From Paenibacillus eucommiae (GTDB lineage: Bacteria; Bacillota; Bacilli; Paenibacillales; NBRC-103111), in the NCBI RefSeq assembly GCF_017874215.1, contig NZ_JAGGLB010000025.1, forward strand, positions 1 to 64,000: a DNA stretch of 64,000 nucleotides, written 5' to 3'. This document shows positions 8,226-16,183 of this stretch, one piece after another; the stretch's first letter is position 1; each line of letters opens with the position of its first letter. Under the pieces are notes generated by a model that did no database searches, was not told where the DNA came from, and saw nothing but the letters and a program-made list of their open reading frames with translations. The position numbers were made by a program, and so were the translations under genes.

Positions 8226-8657
8226 ATGTTGGATGTTTATCGAATTTGGAATGAAAAGTTATTAAAACTAGAAGAAGATTTTTATCTGAAGTTATGGATA
8301 TATGACCCACACTTCATCAACTCGCAGATGGTAGCTGCTTATAAAGATTGTCTTCACTTTTACGACCAAACGTTTGAAGTTGGAAATCAAGAAAAACAAT
8401 TCCCTTATCACAAGTACACTTATCTAAGAGAAAAGTTAGAAATGTTCGATTGGCACCTCTATATGGATAGCGATATTTTCGCAGAGAGTGAACTAATTGA
8501 CAATATCCAACGAGGTTGGATGAGTGAAAAAGAAATTGAAGCTATTAAAGGGAAGGCTTACAAAGTCGAAACCATTCATCTTTCTGATGGAGATACAGAT
8601 AAAACGTATAGTGTTAAAGTTGGAGATGTTTGGGTGGGCTCCATTAAGAAACATTAA
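8226..8657 (+). CDS. Uncharacterised protein, N-terminus lost to a frameshift in an A8 run
   Basis: The 143-codon frame is certain to be coding (YLKLWIYDPHFINSQMV, FPYHKYTYLREKLEMFDWHLY) but the true start is probably the TTG at 8128, which has TTGGAGGG upstream. From 8128 the frame reads FISKKKKIRGWKKHVRKK and then goes out of phase at eight A residues (8178-8185). A -1 step there joins it to KNPPVWYNRLLLEAML and the rest. Either a one-base deletion, a sequencing error or polymerase/ribosome slippage explains this. I do not recognise a named domain. Confidence 0.65.
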   Translation: MLDVYRIWNEKLLKLEEDFYLKLWIYDPHFINSQMVAAYKDCLHFYDQTFEVGNQEKQFPYHKYTYLREKLEMFDWHLYMDSDIFAESELIDNIQRGWMSEKEIEAIKGKAYKVETIHLSDGDTDKTYSVKVGDVWVGSIKKH

Positions 8658-8699
8658 TTAAAGCTCCGTGGATGGAAGGGAAAAATGTAAAGGTTTTCT

Positions 8700-8768
8700 G
8701 CACTAACGGGTACGATAGTTGAATGAAACATGAAGGCAGCTGGCCAATGATCGGCTGTCTTCTGTCGT
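8700..8768 (+). repeat. Dispersed repeat, single box plus hairpin
   Basis: Box CACTAACGGGTACGATAG then TTGAATG, followed by the 9-bp hairpin GAAGGCAGC / GCTGTCTTC. The second box is absent. Confidence 0.75.
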
Positions 8769-8834
8769 AGAAGAAACGGGAGGATAGTCCGAAAACCGCT
8801 CTTTACAACAGAACATACATTCGGTACAATTAAA

Positions 8835-9023
8835 TTGATCAGATGGTTTGTCACTTATTTTTTGGATGCCCCGACCTGGGAGAAGCGAAAAGATGGGCCG
8901 CCGCTCGAATTGTTCGACCGCATGACGGCGGAAGAACGTCAGGCAGCGGAAGAAGAGCTTCTCCGCATCGTAAGCCTGCGTGACAACTGGCCGGTCATGG
9001 CGCTCCTTAGCCAATACCGATGA
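8835..9023 (+). pseudogene. Fragment of an unknown soluble protein
   Basis: Sixty-two codons, GC-rich against its AT-rich neighbours, with real-protein character (EKRKDGPPLELFDRM, AEERQAAEEELLRIV, DNWPVMALL). No start signal and no domain I can name; the amphipathic helices recall a HEAT-type or small regulatory protein. Probably the end of a truncated gene placed here by recombination. Confidence 0.35.
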
Positions 9024-9057
9024 GAAAAATTATATTTTGAACAGAGGGAGATTTTCA

Positions 9058-9477
9058 ATGGATATTTATAAAGACGCAACAGGCTTATTTGAGGACTTCA
9101 ACTTTAAGTTGGTTGTGATTGATTCATTATTAAATCAATCTCCATCTTTTGAGTCGGAGTTAGAAATTCTGAAAGAGAAATATGACAAGTTTGAATGGTA
9201 TAACGCTTCAGATCCAATCGAAGAAATGTTAAAATTTTTCAGCAATTTGAAATTGGAACTTCAAGATTTGGATAAAGTTATTGAACTGTGTTTTGATGGC
9301 GGAAATGAAATTTATCACTTAATCCAGCCAGATTGGGATGGTGAAGACGGCCAATTTGATGTTCAATCGGTAAGCGGATTTGAGCATTTGAAAAACCTCA
9401 AACGCGTTTGCTATATCAGCATGTGTGATGAAGAAATTTTATATCCATTGAGCAATAAGGGGATTGAAATAACATAA
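9058..9477 (+). CDS. Uncharacterised small acidic protein (possibly DUF6892-like)
   Basis: A 139-aa acidic soluble protein from an ATG with GAGGGAG nine bases upstream. It opens DIYKDATGLFEDFNFKLVVIDSLLNQ, and later carries FDGGNEIYHLIQPDWDGEDG and a short leucine-rich stretch (SGFEHLKNLKRVCYISM). From memory this resembles DUF6892-type proteins, often found with immunity genes; I could not verify that. A strong terminator follows at 9555. Confidence 0.55.
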   Translation: MDIYKDATGLFEDFNFKLVVIDSLLNQSPSFESELEILKEKYDKFEWYNASDPIEEMLKFFSNLKLELQDLDKVIELCFDGGNEIYHLIQPDWDGEDGQFDVQSVSGFEHLKNLKRVCYISMCDEEILYPLSNKGIEIT

Positions 9478-9554
9478 TTTAATTTACCTTTTACAGTTCG
9501 AATATGTTGCAACAATTTTACTGACTCGTGTTTTTACACAGCCTTAAGCATTTT

Positions 9555-9588
9555 CAGGAGGGTTCGGCTTCGGCACAGAACCCTCCTG
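9555..9588. terminator. Rho-independent terminator
   Basis: CAGGAGGGTTC / GAACCCTCCTG perfect 11-bp stem followed by an AT-rich run. Confidence 0.7.
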
Positions 9589-9603
9589 ATTTAATTATTT
9601 TCG

Positions 9604-9747
9604 CATCCACAGCTTTTGTCCGCTCTCGGCTTATTATTGGAACATGGCGTTGATGTTTATGCCAAAGTTGAAGGCGGTAATGATGCTGTATCACTATCAA
9701 AGGAAAGAGGCAATTTGCGAGTTGCAAAATTACTGGAAAGCTCGTAG
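9604..9747 (+). pseudogene. Ankyrin-repeat protein C-terminal remnant
   Basis: The frame reads HPQLLSALGLLLEHGVDVY, KVEGGNDAVSLSKERGN, LRVAKLLESS and stops at TAG. LLLEHGVDVYAK and the VAKLLE ending are one ankyrin repeat and its cap. Everything upstream is missing. The stop codon is directly followed by a repeat box (ATTAAGCTAACGGG). A second ankyrin remnant next to a box lies at 41602. Confidence 0.55.
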
Positions 9748-9828
9748 ATTAAGCTAACGGGTAACGATAGTGTGGGAGCTTGCCTGACACGTAACTCCTT
9801 TTTTTATTGAAGTAACGGGCAGATTTCC
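9748..9828 (+). repeat. Dispersed repeat element, two boxes, degenerate hairpin
   Basis: ATTAAGCTAACGGGTAACG then ATAGTG, a weak GGGAG/CTCC hairpin, and a right box GAAGTAACGGGCAGAT. It abuts the stop of the ankyrin remnant. Confidence 0.75.
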
Positions 9829-9883
9829 AAAGAAACAAAAGGAGTTCATTTATATGAGTTTACAAATTATTTGGAGGTGATTT

Positions 9884-11245
9884 ATGGAAAATAAAAAGCT
9901 CTTTTTTCTTCTCTCAGAAGATGATGGAAAAAAAGTATTCGTCCTAAAAACTAATAATGTGTGGAAAATACCTGAATTCGATCAAAGAGTACCAGGAAAT
10001 ATAGCTTTTGATAATCCTGATCCGTATCTCCAATGGTTCGAATACGAATATGGGATCCCAGTATTCAGGAGGTATATTATTGAAAGTATAACTTCAGATT
10101 CAACTTATATGATTCTTGAACCCAAAGACAAAAAGTATCCAATTTTATCGAATTATTCTTGGTTGCCAATTGACAATTTATTAGTAAAGTATAGTGATCA
10201 GACGGCTCTTTATACTATTATAGGTAATTTGACTGCTCATTATAATAAGAGCTTTACACTACCTTGGGTCAACAAAAATGGTTATGGAATTTACACTGAG
10301 TGGGCAATCAAAACACTTCGACTGTTGGGCAAGAATCCAACAGGATCAATGAGACAAATCAAAAATGCTTATGTGTCAAGTGTATTTTGTTGCCCTACAA
10401 ACGAAGGCGATTTTTACTTAAAAATACCGTCAAATGTTTATATCCGCGAGTTTGAAATCACCAAGGAACTGAAAAGTTGGGATATCATACAGCTGCCAGA
10501 GTGGGCTGCATTCGACGAAAGCACCAAAACAATTTTAATGAGAGATATGGGGGGATCGGATCTTTCGGCAGACGCAGATAAAGCCATACTAACCTTAGTT
10601 GTTAAAGAATATGCTAAATTTCAAAAAAGTGCCATTGACTATATAAATCTCTCTAATCCTTATCCTTTTTATGATTTGAGGGCATCGGTACTGATCTCCA
10701 GAGTTGAAAGCTTGGTGGTCGATGCTGTCAAATTACTTCAAGGCTCTCAGTTTGAGCTTGACGAAAAAGAAGTATCCAATTTATTGAAGAAGATCCCTTA
10801 TTGGAAAAAGCTTTGTGAACAAGTACAGAAGTACCCAATACCTTATTCTCTTGATCATGGGGATCTACGCCCAGGCAACATTCACATAACTGAGAGGGGA
10901 ATTATCTTTTTTGATTGGGCATGGTCTGCAATAGCTCATCCATTCTTCAGTATATGTTCCTTTTTTCATGTTATCAGGAGGTCGATCTCTGATTCCACCA
11001 AAATACATTTAAGGGATGTTTATTTAAAAGAATGGCAAAGCTTTGCAGCAATGGGGGAGCTATTGGAATTGTTCGAGTTGGTTGAACAGTTGAGAGATCT
11101 TTACTGTGTGCTAGGGGATAGGGATTGGCTGGAAGCAATACAGAAATTGTTAGCTTGGCAGACTCCTAACTTTGCTTCACCTGATGATTATACTCTTGAA
11201 CGCCGCCAATATTATTTTGCACGCGTACTTCGGAGATTAATTTGA
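9884..11245 (+). CDS. Aminoglycoside-phosphotransferase-like kinase
   Basis: A 453-aa protein whose C-terminal half is an APH/choline-kinase-type catalytic domain: Brenner's motif LDHGDLRPGNIHI (about residues 324-336) supplies the catalytic aspartate and asparagine, and FFDWAWSAIAHPF (about 344-356) supplies the metal-binding aspartate. The N-terminal ~150 residues are not recognised and precede the kinase N-lobe. The ATG follows TTGGAGGTG. Such proteins phosphorylate small hydroxyl compounds; whether this one gives resistance cannot be told. A repeat element follows the stop directly. Confidence 0.75.
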   Translation: MENKKLFFLLSEDDGKKVFVLKTNNVWKIPEFDQRVPGNIAFDNPDPYLQWFEYEYGIPVFRRYIIESITSDSTYMILEPKDKKYPILSNYSWLPIDNLLVKYSDQTALYTIIGNLTAHYNKSFTLPWVNKNGYGIYTEWAIKTLRLLGKNPTGSMRQIKNAYVSSVFCCPTNEGDFYLKIPSNVYIREFEITKELKSWDIIQLPEWAAFDESTKTILMRDMGGSDLSADADKAILTLVVKEYAKFQKSAIDYINLSNPYPFYDLRASVLISRVESLVVDAVKLLQGSQFELDEKEVSNLLKKIPYWKKLCEQVQKYPIPYSLDHGDLRPGNIHITERGIIFFDWAWSAIAHPFFSICSFFHVIRRSISDSTKIHLRDVYLKEWQSFAAMGELLELFELVEQLRDLYCVLGDRDWLEAIQKLLAWQTPNFASPDDYTLERRQYYFARVLRRLI

Positions 11246-11260
11246 CTGTTATTGCCTATC

Positions 11261-11357
11261 CAATTAGCGGGAAACATTAGTTGAATGAAACAAGGAGCAT
11301 TTTGCCGCGGCAGCTGTTCCTTATTTTTATTAGCTAAAGGGCAGTAATGCTCAATAA
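11261..11357 (+). repeat. Dispersed repeat element, two boxes and hairpin
   Basis: Left box CAATTAGCGGGAAACATTAG then TTGAATG; hairpin AAGGAGCA..TGTTCCTT around GCCGCGGCAGC; right box TTAGCTAAAGGGCAGTAATG. Confidence 0.8.
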
Positions 11358-11640
11358 GAAATGATGTAATAATTAGAAAAAGCCTGGTGAATTGCCAAGC
11401 TTAAGAATCGTTAATTAATGTTCTCTACAAAATCCGAAATGTTCTTCAACTTCTCGAATCAAATCCAATGGGTTAGTGTTGAGAGTATCTCAAGTGTTAT
11501 ATTTGAAACCACTTTCCCGAGATCGAAAATATATCAATGTAGGATATCATTGAACATACGTAATTGAATGATTGGGCAGCCTCGTTAAGCTATTGGGCAG
11601 TTTAGTAATAATGATTTTTTACCCGTTATCACCTTAATTT

Positions 11641-11654
11641 GTATGTTAACATAC
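11641..11654. promoter_or_regulatory. Perfect 14-bp palindrome upstream of GNAT copy 2
   Basis: GTATGTTAACATAC, identical to the one at 64-77. Confidence 0.4.
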
Positions 11655-11681
11655 ATCATGAGAAGACTTCGGAGATTGGAA

Positions 11682-12269
11682 ATGAAAAAAGGCGACTTAA
11701 ACCACGTATTTATGATTGAATGTGAAGATATAATTTTACGTGAGTATAGGATTGAGGATTTAGATGAACTACACAACATTACCTGGCAACCTCATTTTTA
11801 TGAATTTTTGATTGATTGGAACGTGTCCAAGGAACAACGAGCAGACTGGATTAAGAATTATGAAATACCAGATAATAAACGGTTTTTAAATGCTATATTA
11901 AAAGATGGAGATATGGGACAACTTCGTTTGCGATTGGGGATAATATGCAAAGAAACCGGTAAGTTTATTGGTGTTTGTGGTACAGGAATATTGGACAAAG
12001 TGCAACAACCAAATAGAGAGATTTTTTATGGGATTTCAAATGACCACAGAAACAAAGGGTATACGACTCAAGCCGCAAAAGGGTTAATTAAATATTTGTT
12101 TGAAAACACCGTTACCGAGGAACTCATCGCTATAGCTCAGATACGTAACGTTCCGTCGAATAAAGTGATTCAAAAATGTGGATTTGAATTTCAAAATAGT
12201 ATTGAAATTAACAATCAAAAATATAACCACTATAAACTTAGTAAAAGTAGCTGGGAAAGTAAGATATAG
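11682..12269 (+). CDS. GNAT family N-acetyltransferase (RimJ/RimL-like), copy 2
   Basis: A 195-aa near-duplicate of the protein at 119, with the same acetyl-CoA motif HRNKGYTTQAAKGL. The ATG at 11682 is preceded by GGAG at seven bases. The copy lacks the 14-bp insertion present in the leader of copy 1, so the shared reading frame starts exactly at MKKGD and the different upstream frames are not coding. Both copies look intact. Confidence 0.85.
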   Translation: MKKGDLNHVFMIECEDIILREYRIEDLDELHNITWQPHFYEFLIDWNVSKEQRADWIKNYEIPDNKRFLNAILKDGDMGQLRLRLGIICKETGKFIGVCGTGILDKVQQPNREIFYGISNDHRNKGYTTQAAKGLIKYLFENTVTEELIAIAQIRNVPSNKVIQKCGFEFQNSIEINNQKYNHYKLSKSSWESKI

Positions 12270-12314
12270 CTGAGATCATGCAAATCACTAGAAAACCACC
12301 TGCATCTTTTGCTA

Positions 12315-12410
12315 CGCTAATGAGTACGTTAGTTGAACGATACAAGGATCAAATTGCCGTTGTAGTTGCTCCTTGATTTTATTAAGCTAACGGGCAGGAT
12401 AGTTTAATGA
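12315..12410 (+). repeat. Dispersed repeat element, two boxes and hairpin
   Basis: Left box ACGCTAATGAGTACGTTAG; hairpin AAGGATCAA..TTGCTCCTTG, where the usual GCCGCGGC core is changed to GCCGTTGT; right box TTAAGCTAACGGGCAGGATAG then TTTAATGA. Confidence 0.85.
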
Positions 12411-12469
12411 TTGGGGCTATAAGGCTGTACTAGATAGAACAATGTATAGTGTACTGTTGAGCTATGGGA

Positions 12470-12513
12470 GACCATAACAAAACCACCTTTTCGAAGGTGG
12501 TTTTGTTATGGTC
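12470..12513. terminator. Perfect 20-bp bidirectional terminator
   Basis: Two 20-bp arms pair perfectly around a TTCG tetraloop, with A and T runs inside the stem (CATAACAAAACCACC / GGTGGTTTTGTTATG). It ends the sigma gene on the - strand. Confidence 0.85.
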
Positions 12514-12531
12514 AAATACTAGTATCAAAAT

Positions 12532-13770
12532 TTAACATAGCCTAGATTTTAAATATTGCACCCACATCCCGTGCAGCTCAGCTTCCGATACTTGAAATGC
12601 GCCTTGAAAATCAGTGGCATCGCGTATGAATTTGTTGAGCGCATCTAAACTGTATGAATGGATGAGATATTCTACGATCAAATGCGAGAATCCATATCCC
12701 CCTATCTTCTCGAAATCCCAGGTATCATCAGTTAATGCTTGAAAGCTAGGGACAGCGTTATTTTGAATCGCTTCGGAGGTGCTATACTGGATATATTCTT
12801 GTGACATTTGTTTGGCTTCATGCCCGCCGAGCCCGTGTGTAAGCCATTTCGGTGCCAACGGATTAATATCCTTCACTAACCACATCGTAAACAAGCTTAT
12901 AGTGTGCCGTAGTACCGATTGATACGTATGTTCAGGGCCTGGGTTGAGTGGGGATACGATTTTAATTTTATTGTCTTCATAGGTTCCCATAAACCAATTG
13001 GGCGCATCCGGCTCGTTTATTGCTTGATGAAAAGTGGGCAGATCCGGATAGATCTCAATAGCGATTTTCTGAGAAGGTCGATGACGATAGGTTGTAATAA
13101 TTCGATCTACATTGCTTTTCAACTCTTCAAATAAGTCATGGTATACCTTGTTCATACCATCATTCTTGGAGGGAGCCTCGCTTTTATCCACAATTGATAT
13201 CAATTCTTTAATAGACATGATTGTAATGTCACCCCATTCTTTTAATTCTTTTTTTAGTTTGTTTAAGGCACGATAGAGTCTGTTCTTGACTGCGCTTTCA
13301 GGCATCCCGATGATTTTGGATATTTCCAATAAAGTGCAATCGACGAAAAAACGCAATGATATGATTTGCTGATCTAATTCATTCAATCGGGCTAATGCAG
13401 CACTAATATCAAGACGGATATCGACATCTCTAGCAATATCGAGGGATATCGATTGGGACTGAAAATCGATTACTTCGTGCACCATTTCTTTATTTCGTGA
13501 TCTCGTACGATACTCGTTTTTCACAATATTTTGCGCGATTTTGAATAGCCAAGTAAATATACTGGAGTTACACTTAAACAAGTGAAAGTTTTCCATTGCT
13601 TTTAAAAAAGCTTGTTGCGTTAAGTCATCGGCAGTTGCCGAATTTGTCTTTACTGCAATATAATTTCGAATTCTATCTCGATATTGATTATAAATGGCTT
13701 CGAAATGCTGGATGTGCTCCTGCTCCTCCGGAAGAACAGGGATTTTCTTTTTGTCTTGAGCTCGTGACAC
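12532..13770 (-). CDS. ECF sigma factor fused to a degenerate metalloprotease-like domain
   Basis: A 412-aa protein. Sigma region 2 lies near residues 25-95 (TADDLTQQAFLKAMEN, IFTWLFKIAQNIVKNEYR) and region 4 near 130-180 (LNELDQQIISLRFFVDCTLLEISKIIG, AVKNRLYRALNKLKKELKE). The C-terminal ~210 residues resemble a peptidase-MA/gluzincin domain (LRHTISLFTMWLVKD, PKWLTHGLGGHEAK, YGFSHLIVEYLIHSYS), but the HExxH zinc site reads RHTIS and the usual EGLAEY reads HGLGGHE, so it should be inactive and may act as a sensor. The start is the ATG at 13770 with AGGAGG upstream. No anti-sigma gene is adjacent. Confidence 0.75.
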   Translation of the reverse strand: MSRAQDKKKIPVLPEEQEHIQHFEAIYNQYRDRIRNYIAVKTNSATADDLTQQAFLKAMENFHLFKCNSSIFTWLFKIAQNIVKNEYRTRSRNKEMVHEVIDFQSQSISLDIARDVDIRLDISAALARLNELDQQIISLRFFVDCTLLEISKIIGMPESAVKNRLYRALNKLKKELKEWGDITIMSIKELISIVDKSEAPSKNDGMNKVYHDLFEELKSNVDRIITTYRHRPSQKIAIEIYPDLPTFHQAINEPDAPNWFMGTYEDNKIKIVSPLNPGPEHTYQSVLRHTISLFTMWLVKDINPLAPKWLTHGLGGHEAKQMSQEYIQYSTSEAIQNNAVPSFQALTDDTWDFEKIGGYGFSHLIVEYLIHSYSLDALNKFIRDATDFQGAFQVSEAELHGMWVQYLKSRLC

Positions 13771-13934
13771 CAGTAGTACCTCCTCCTGAACTTACAATTC
13801 ATTAGACACCGAAGGGAGGTAAAAAGCCACATCATTTTAAAATAATTTTACACGACGCCACTCCACTTTTTTAAACCCCGAAAAAGCAAAGCGTAAAGGC
13901 AATTCAGCTATGTGGTATTAAGTGAGGATTACCA

Positions 13935-14159
13935 ATGGAGAAAGATATTCAGGAGCTTAAAAAACGTATTGGATTTCTGGAAAAGCAAGTTCAGAACAAA
14001 CAACTTCAGTCATCTAATATATTGAGGTTGAGCTTAACTTTTATAATAGTACTCGTGACTTTGCTCATCTTGATTGGAATCTTTCAATTTATAACCCCCC
14101 AACCAATTCAACTAACGGGAACGATAGTTAAACAAAAAGGCTGCCGCTGGAACACGTGA
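13935..14159 (+). CDS. Small single-pass membrane protein with coiled-coil N-terminus
   Basis: Residues 1-30 form a likely coiled coil (EKDIQELKKRIGFLEKQVQ) and about 34-54 a membrane helix (LTFIIVLVTLLILIGIFQF). The final ~14 residues are translated from a dispersed repeat box (14105-14131), so the native C-terminus was probably lost or altered when the element arrived. A GAGGA site precedes the ATG. Function unknown; the next gene starts 47 bp downstream. Confidence 0.55.
   Translation: MEKDIQELKKRIGFLEKQVQNKQLQSSNILRLSLTFIIVLVTLLILIGIFQFITPQPIQLTGTIVKQKGCRWNT
14105..14150 (+). repeat. Dispersed repeat, single box inside the end of a small gene
   Basis: ATTCAACTAACGGGAACGAT then AGTTAAAC, followed by a truncated GGCTGCCGC hairpin arm. 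It supplies the last codons of the small membrane-protein ORF. Confidence 0.75.
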
Positions 14160-14206
14160 TTTTCAAATTGACAGCTCGCAATGTTGGGCACATAGGAGTG
14201 ACTTTT

Positions 14207-14824
14207 TTGAGCAAAGCCCATTATAATCCTGGAGATCAAGTCGTGTTGCGACGAGTATGGCAAGATAAAATATGTAGCGTCACCGCAGCGACAATAGTAC
14301 AGGATACCCCTAAATTGATCGCGTTGTATTGGGGTCCAGGCTATCCTCTCAAGTCAGCAAAAAACCTTCTAGTTGTAACCTCAGATCCTTTGAATGACCT
14401 TAGTGACCATACATGGGGGGCATCGAATCTACTGATGCTTGTTTCGCCTGGAGCAGCTCATGCCGTCTATGCTATGTGGGGCGATGATCATACATTTTGG
14501 GGATGGTACATCAACCTGCAAGAACCGCTTCGCCGAACTCCAATTGGCTTTGACACAATGGATTACTTGCTTGATATTCAGGTAAGCCCAGATCGGTATG
14601 AATATTCTTGGAAAGATGAAGCAGATTTTAACGATGCGGTTGAAGCAGGCAATATTTCCGTTGACTTAGCGCGTGCCATTCGATCTGATGGCGAACGGGC
14701 GATTAAATTGATGAAAGAAGGCCCTTCATCATTCTACGATGCTTGGAAGAGATGGGTGCCCCCGATAGAACGGGAGATTCCTAAGATGCCGCTGGCCTGG
14801 GGCGAGAGATATTTCGAAAGCTAG
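14207..14824 (+). CDS. DUF402 domain protein
   Basis: A 205-aa soluble protein. NPGDQVVLRRVWQDKI opens the barrel-like DUF402 domain, and MDYLLDIQVSPDRYEYSWK followed by DEADFNDAVEAGNIS is its hallmark metal/nucleotide segment (about residues 110-140). Some DUF402 proteins (Ntdp type) are nucleoside tri/diphosphate phosphatases; whether this one is cannot be decided here. The TTG at 14207 is chosen over an ATG at 14156 because TAGGAGTG stands eight bases before it and the upstream codons read out of repeat sequence. Confidence 0.75.
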   Translation: MSKAHYNPGDQVVLRRVWQDKICSVTAATIVQDTPKLIALYWGPGYPLKSAKNLLVVTSDPLNDLSDHTWGASNLLMLVSPGAAHAVYAMWGDDHTFWGWYINLQEPLRRTPIGFDTMDYLLDIQVSPDRYEYSWKDEADFNDAVEAGNISVDLARAIRSDGERAIKLMKEGPSSFYDAWKRWVPPIEREIPKMPLAWGERYFES

Positions 14825-14931
14825 TTAAGGTTGGGTGCAATAACTATGGCTGCTTAATTATGCGTTGGTGTGCCAGTGAAGCAATTTCACTGCACTTTTT
14901 TCTTTAATTAATGCCGGCGAGATCATTCGAC

Positions 14932-14996
14932 GATTAAGCTAACGGGACACGATAGTTGAATGCTCATTGGCGCCATACGGCAGCCATTGAGCATTT
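14932..14996 (+). repeat. Dispersed repeat, single box plus hairpin
   Basis: Box GATTAAGCTAACGGGACACG then ATAGTTGAAT; hairpin AATGCTCA / TGAGCATT around a CGGCAGCC loop, followed by T-rich DNA, so it can also act as a terminator. Confidence 0.85.
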
Positions 14997-15020
14997 CTTT
15001 CTTATGATTAAATCCACCCG

Positions 15021-15039
15021 ATTCTAGTGAGACTAGAAT
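15021..15039. promoter_or_regulatory. Dyad upstream of the tyrosine recombinase
   Basis: ATTCTAGT-GAG-ACTAGAAT is a perfect 8-bp inverted repeat with a 3-bp centre, 21 bp before the recombinase start and overlapping where a promoter or ribosome leader would lie. It may be an operator or a recombinase-binding site. Confidence 0.4.
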
Positions 15040-15060
15040 GAAAAACGGGAGGGTTTTGTT

Positions 15061-15903
15061 ATGAAATTGAATGAATTATGGGTTTTTTATGAAGCTGATA
15101 AGCGCATTTTGGGATTCAGTCCTCACACTTTGAAAGCGTACGTTCTGCAACTCAAGATGTTAATTGGCGGAATTGGTGATGTTGAAATTGAGGGAATTCA
15201 TTTAGATTTGCTTAAAAATTACTTGTCTAAACAGTCGGAGCGGCTAAAGCCAAGCAATTTAGGACATCGAATTCGCTTCGTACGTTCGCTTTTTCGCTTT
15301 GCATTTGAGGAAGGGCATATTTCGCGGAATCCTGCCCTTAAACTGAGAGAGCCAAAGACGGATAAACGCATCCCCAAATTTCTAATCGAAGAGGATGTCA
15401 TTCATCTAAAGATTTCCTGCCTTTCTCCTCGTGAATATGCTCTGCTTGAATTTTTATATTGCACAGGCTGCCGTGTTGGCGAAGTACAAAAAATAAATAT
15501 AGAAGACATCGATTGGGAAAACTGCTCAGTTATTGTAAACGGTAAGGGAGCAAAACAAAGGGAAGTCTATTTTACAACCGAATGTAAGATTTGGCTTAAA
15601 AGATACCTTGAGAGCCGACATGACACCTGCAAAGCATTATTTGTTACAGATACTCATCCTACTCGCCGGATGTCGATACCTACAATTCGTTACTCGTTAA
15701 AAAAGCTAGCAACCCGTGAGAAAATTGCTGTGAATGTTTACCCACATCGATTCAGGCACACCTACGCCTGCCAATTGTTGGATAACGGTGCGCCGCTGGA
15801 ATTTATCCAAGGAATGCTCGGTCACGAAAAAGCATCCACCACTCAAATATATGCCCAGCTACGAGGTGAGCGGCGAAGAGAATTATATCGCAGGTATTTC
15901 TAG
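15061..15903 (+). CDS. Tyrosine recombinase/integrase (XerC/XerD-like)
   Basis: A 280-aa site-specific recombinase with both expected domains. The N-terminal SAM-like core-binding domain covers about residues 1-90 (SPHTLKAYVLQLKML, RIRFVRSLFRFAFEEGHISRNP). The catalytic domain carries the full set: Arg in YCTGCRVGEVQKI, Lys in VNGKGAKQREVYF, H-x-x-R in VYPHRFRHTYACQLLDNG, His in MLGHEKASTTQIY and the tyrosine nucleophile in that last segment. The ATG follows CGGGAGGG. The length and lack of an IntI-type insertion argue against an integron integrase. No excisionase is adjacent; two 30-bp direct repeats follow at 16100 and 16184. Confidence 0.9.
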   Translation: MKLNELWVFYEADKRILGFSPHTLKAYVLQLKMLIGGIGDVEIEGIHLDLLKNYLSKQSERLKPSNLGHRIRFVRSLFRFAFEEGHISRNPALKLREPKTDKRIPKFLIEEDVIHLKISCLSPREYALLEFLYCTGCRVGEVQKINIEDIDWENCSVIVNGKGAKQREVYFTTECKIWLKRYLESRHDTCKALFVTDTHPTRRMSIPTIRYSLKKLATREKIAVNVYPHRFRHTYACQLLDNGAPLEFIQGMLGHEKASTTQIYAQLRGERRRELYRRYF

Positions 15904-16025
15904 GCTGAGATTCGTCAAGAATTCTTTTCGCTTAGAGTTAAGAAAAAACGCTAAGCCGGTCACATTTGAAAGGCTTTGCGTATATTTCCGTGTAATGTTG
16001 GCGGGACCCAAATAAAACATCAAGA

Positions 16026-16053
16026 GAAGGCTGCCGGCAGATTGGGAGCCTTC
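16026..16053 (+). terminator. Hairpin terminator after the recombinase
   Basis: GAAGGCT / AGCCTTC stem with a GCCGGCAG-containing loop, 120 bp after the stop codon. Confidence 0.45.
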
Positions 16054-16099
16054 TGAGCTAAAAAGGGCTATGAGAGGAGAATTATAATGGTTGGCACTT

Positions 16100-16129
16100 G
16101 GTGACAGCTTCGCTGGTACTACCCCTAAA
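16100..16129 (+). repeat. 30-bp direct repeat, copy 1
   Basis: Begins GGTGACAGCTTCGCTGG and ends TACTACCCCTAAA. It matches 16184-16213 with two mismatches at an 84-bp period and lies just after the recombinase gene. Confidence 0.8.
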
Positions 16130-16157
16130 AAGAACTCTCCAGACGCGGAGGGTTCTT
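16130..16157 (+). terminator. Hairpin between the two 30-bp repeats
   Basis: AGAACTCTCC / GGAGGGTTCT with one G-T pair, followed by an AT-rich stretch. Confidence 0.5.
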
Positions 16158-16183
16158 ACATTTTTATCCATATGTTTGCGGGT

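Larger units (their letters stand above)
11578..12397 (+). repeat. Long direct repeat, copy 2 (GNAT gene plus flanking repeat boxes)
   Basis: Matches 1-834 with an offset of 11577 bp at the left and 11563 bp after the 14-bp indel. The 220 bp before it (11358-11577) hold no gene that I can see. Confidence 0.9.
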
